Positions 5,142 to 5,638 of a stretch of DNA of 5,638 nucleotides are shown in pieces. A model generated the notes under the pieces. It was not told the origin of the DNA, ran no database searches, and saw only the letters and a list, made by a program, of their open reading frames with translations. This stretch comes from Acidobacteriota bacterium. GTDB lineage: Bacteria > Acidobacteriota > Terriglobia > Acidiferrales > UBA7541. The position numbers and the translations under genes are program-made. Positions within the stretch are counted from its first letter, which is position 1. Each line of letters starts with the position of its first letter. The stretch spans positions 1,390 through 7,027 of the forward strand of contig PLZZ01000096.1 in assembly GCA_003153585.1 (NCBI GenBank), read 5' to 3'.

Positions 5142-5638
5142 GTGGGAGCGCAAGCGCTACAACTTGACCCGACACAACGCAGTCTGGAGTCACGGGATTT
5201 TGAATCAGGGCTGCGGCGGAAGATCGTCGGCCAGGACGAAGCGGTACAGGCGGTCGTTGACCTCTACCAGGTATTTCGCGCCGGCTTGAATTCGCCGGGC
5301 CGTCCGGTCGGCAATCTATTGTTTCTGGGGCCCACGGGCGCCGGAAAAACGCGTGTGGTGGAAGCCACCGCTGAAGTTTTGTTCGGCGATCCGCGAGCGG
5401 TGATCAAGGTGGATTGCGCCGAGTTCCAGCACTCCCATGAAATCGCGAAGCTGATTGGCTCGCCTCCGGGATATTTGGGGCACCGGGAAACGCATCCGCT
5501 GATTACGCAGGAAGCGCTCGCCCAATATCATACCGAAAAACTGAAGATCAGCTTTTTGTTATTCGACGAAATCGAGAAAGCTTCCGATGCGCTGTGGCAA
5601 TTGCTGCTCGGCATTCTGGACAAAGCCACGCTGACGCT
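5142..5638 (+). CDS. Clp/Hsp100-type AAA+ ATPase beginning at the D2-like module, 3' end cut by window edge
   Basis: Open from GTG 5142 to the right edge (165 codons and 2 nt, no stop). The order of motifs is that of a ClpA/ClpB second AAA+ domain: a short 25-residue leader, IVGQDEAV at 28-35, Walker A GPTGAGKT at 63-70, the pore-loop sequence SPPGYLGHRE at 107-116 with the substrate-gripping Tyr111, and Walker B FLLFDEIEKAS at 138-148 with Asp142 and Glu143. There is no Clp N domain and no D1 ring upstream. The region after the pore loop (THPLIT) differs from the usual glycine-rich EEGG of ClpB. The start is supported by GAGGGAG at 5128-5134 with a 7-nt spacer, and the gene follows the 144-aa protein by 13 nt. 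Expected to be a cytosolic ATP-driven unfoldase. Whether it carries a protease-docking loop or a sensor-2 C-domain lies beyond the window, and an internal-domain D2 relative with another role is possible. Confidence 0.88.
   Translation, partial: MGAQALQLDPTQRSLESRDFESGLRRKIVGQDEAVQAVVDLYQVFRAGLNSPGRPVGNLLFLGPTGAGKTRVVEATAEVLFGDPRAVIKVDCAEFQHSHEIAKLIGSPPGYLGHRETHPLITQEALAQYHTEKLKISFLLFDEIEKASDALWQLLLGILDKATLT

Noticed and set aside
5316..5531. 71-codon minus-strand frame
   Set aside because: Antisense to the Walker A and pore-loop region of the Clp-like gene.

Overview
This window looks like chromosomal DNA from a moderately GC-rich free-living bacterium. The most likely source is a soil Acidobacteriota (Terriglobia-like) lineage. 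That is an inference from the gene families: a 3-TM ion channel with a TLGLGD filter, an ABC-2 permease with an extra C-terminal helix, and frequent GTG starts with strong Shine-Dalgarno sites. There is no rRNA or tRNA to confirm it. I see no IS element, CRISPR array or RNA gene.

Layout. Bases 1-4424 are all on the minus strand. In transcription order they hold an alkyltransferase-like DNA-repair protein (PWHR motif in place of PCHR), a GTG-started DrrA-type ABC ATPase with its ABC-2 permease 27 nt downstream, and, after a 124-nt gap, an atypical NAD(P)-binding epimerase/reductase of the SDR family, an OsmC-type peroxiredoxin and a potassium-channel-like protein. The channel's start codon overlaps the OsmC stop (ATGA) and the gene runs off the left edge. 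The gap before the epimerase contains two copies of the octamer GCCTAGGT, 12 bp apart. They are the best regulatory candidate for the three-gene epimerase-OsmC-channel unit.

From 4443 onward the orientation flips. A 269-nt divergent spacer (4425-4693) carries a good sigma70-like promoter (TTGACG, 17-nt spacer, TACACT) wrapped in two interlocking inverted repeats. It drives an unrecognised 144-residue protein and, 13 nt later, a Clp/Hsp100-type AAA+ ATPase. That ATPase begins directly with the D2-like module, without an N domain or D1, and is cut by the right edge.

The minus-strand genes fit a loose stress and detoxification theme: alkylation-damage recognition, efflux, peroxide reduction and ion homeostasis. 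The plus-strand pair is the part least explained by known systems. A small protein with a basic beta-rich N-terminus and helical C-terminus is apparently co-expressed with a stripped-down Clp-like unfoldase, which suggests an adaptor, substrate or regulator relationship.
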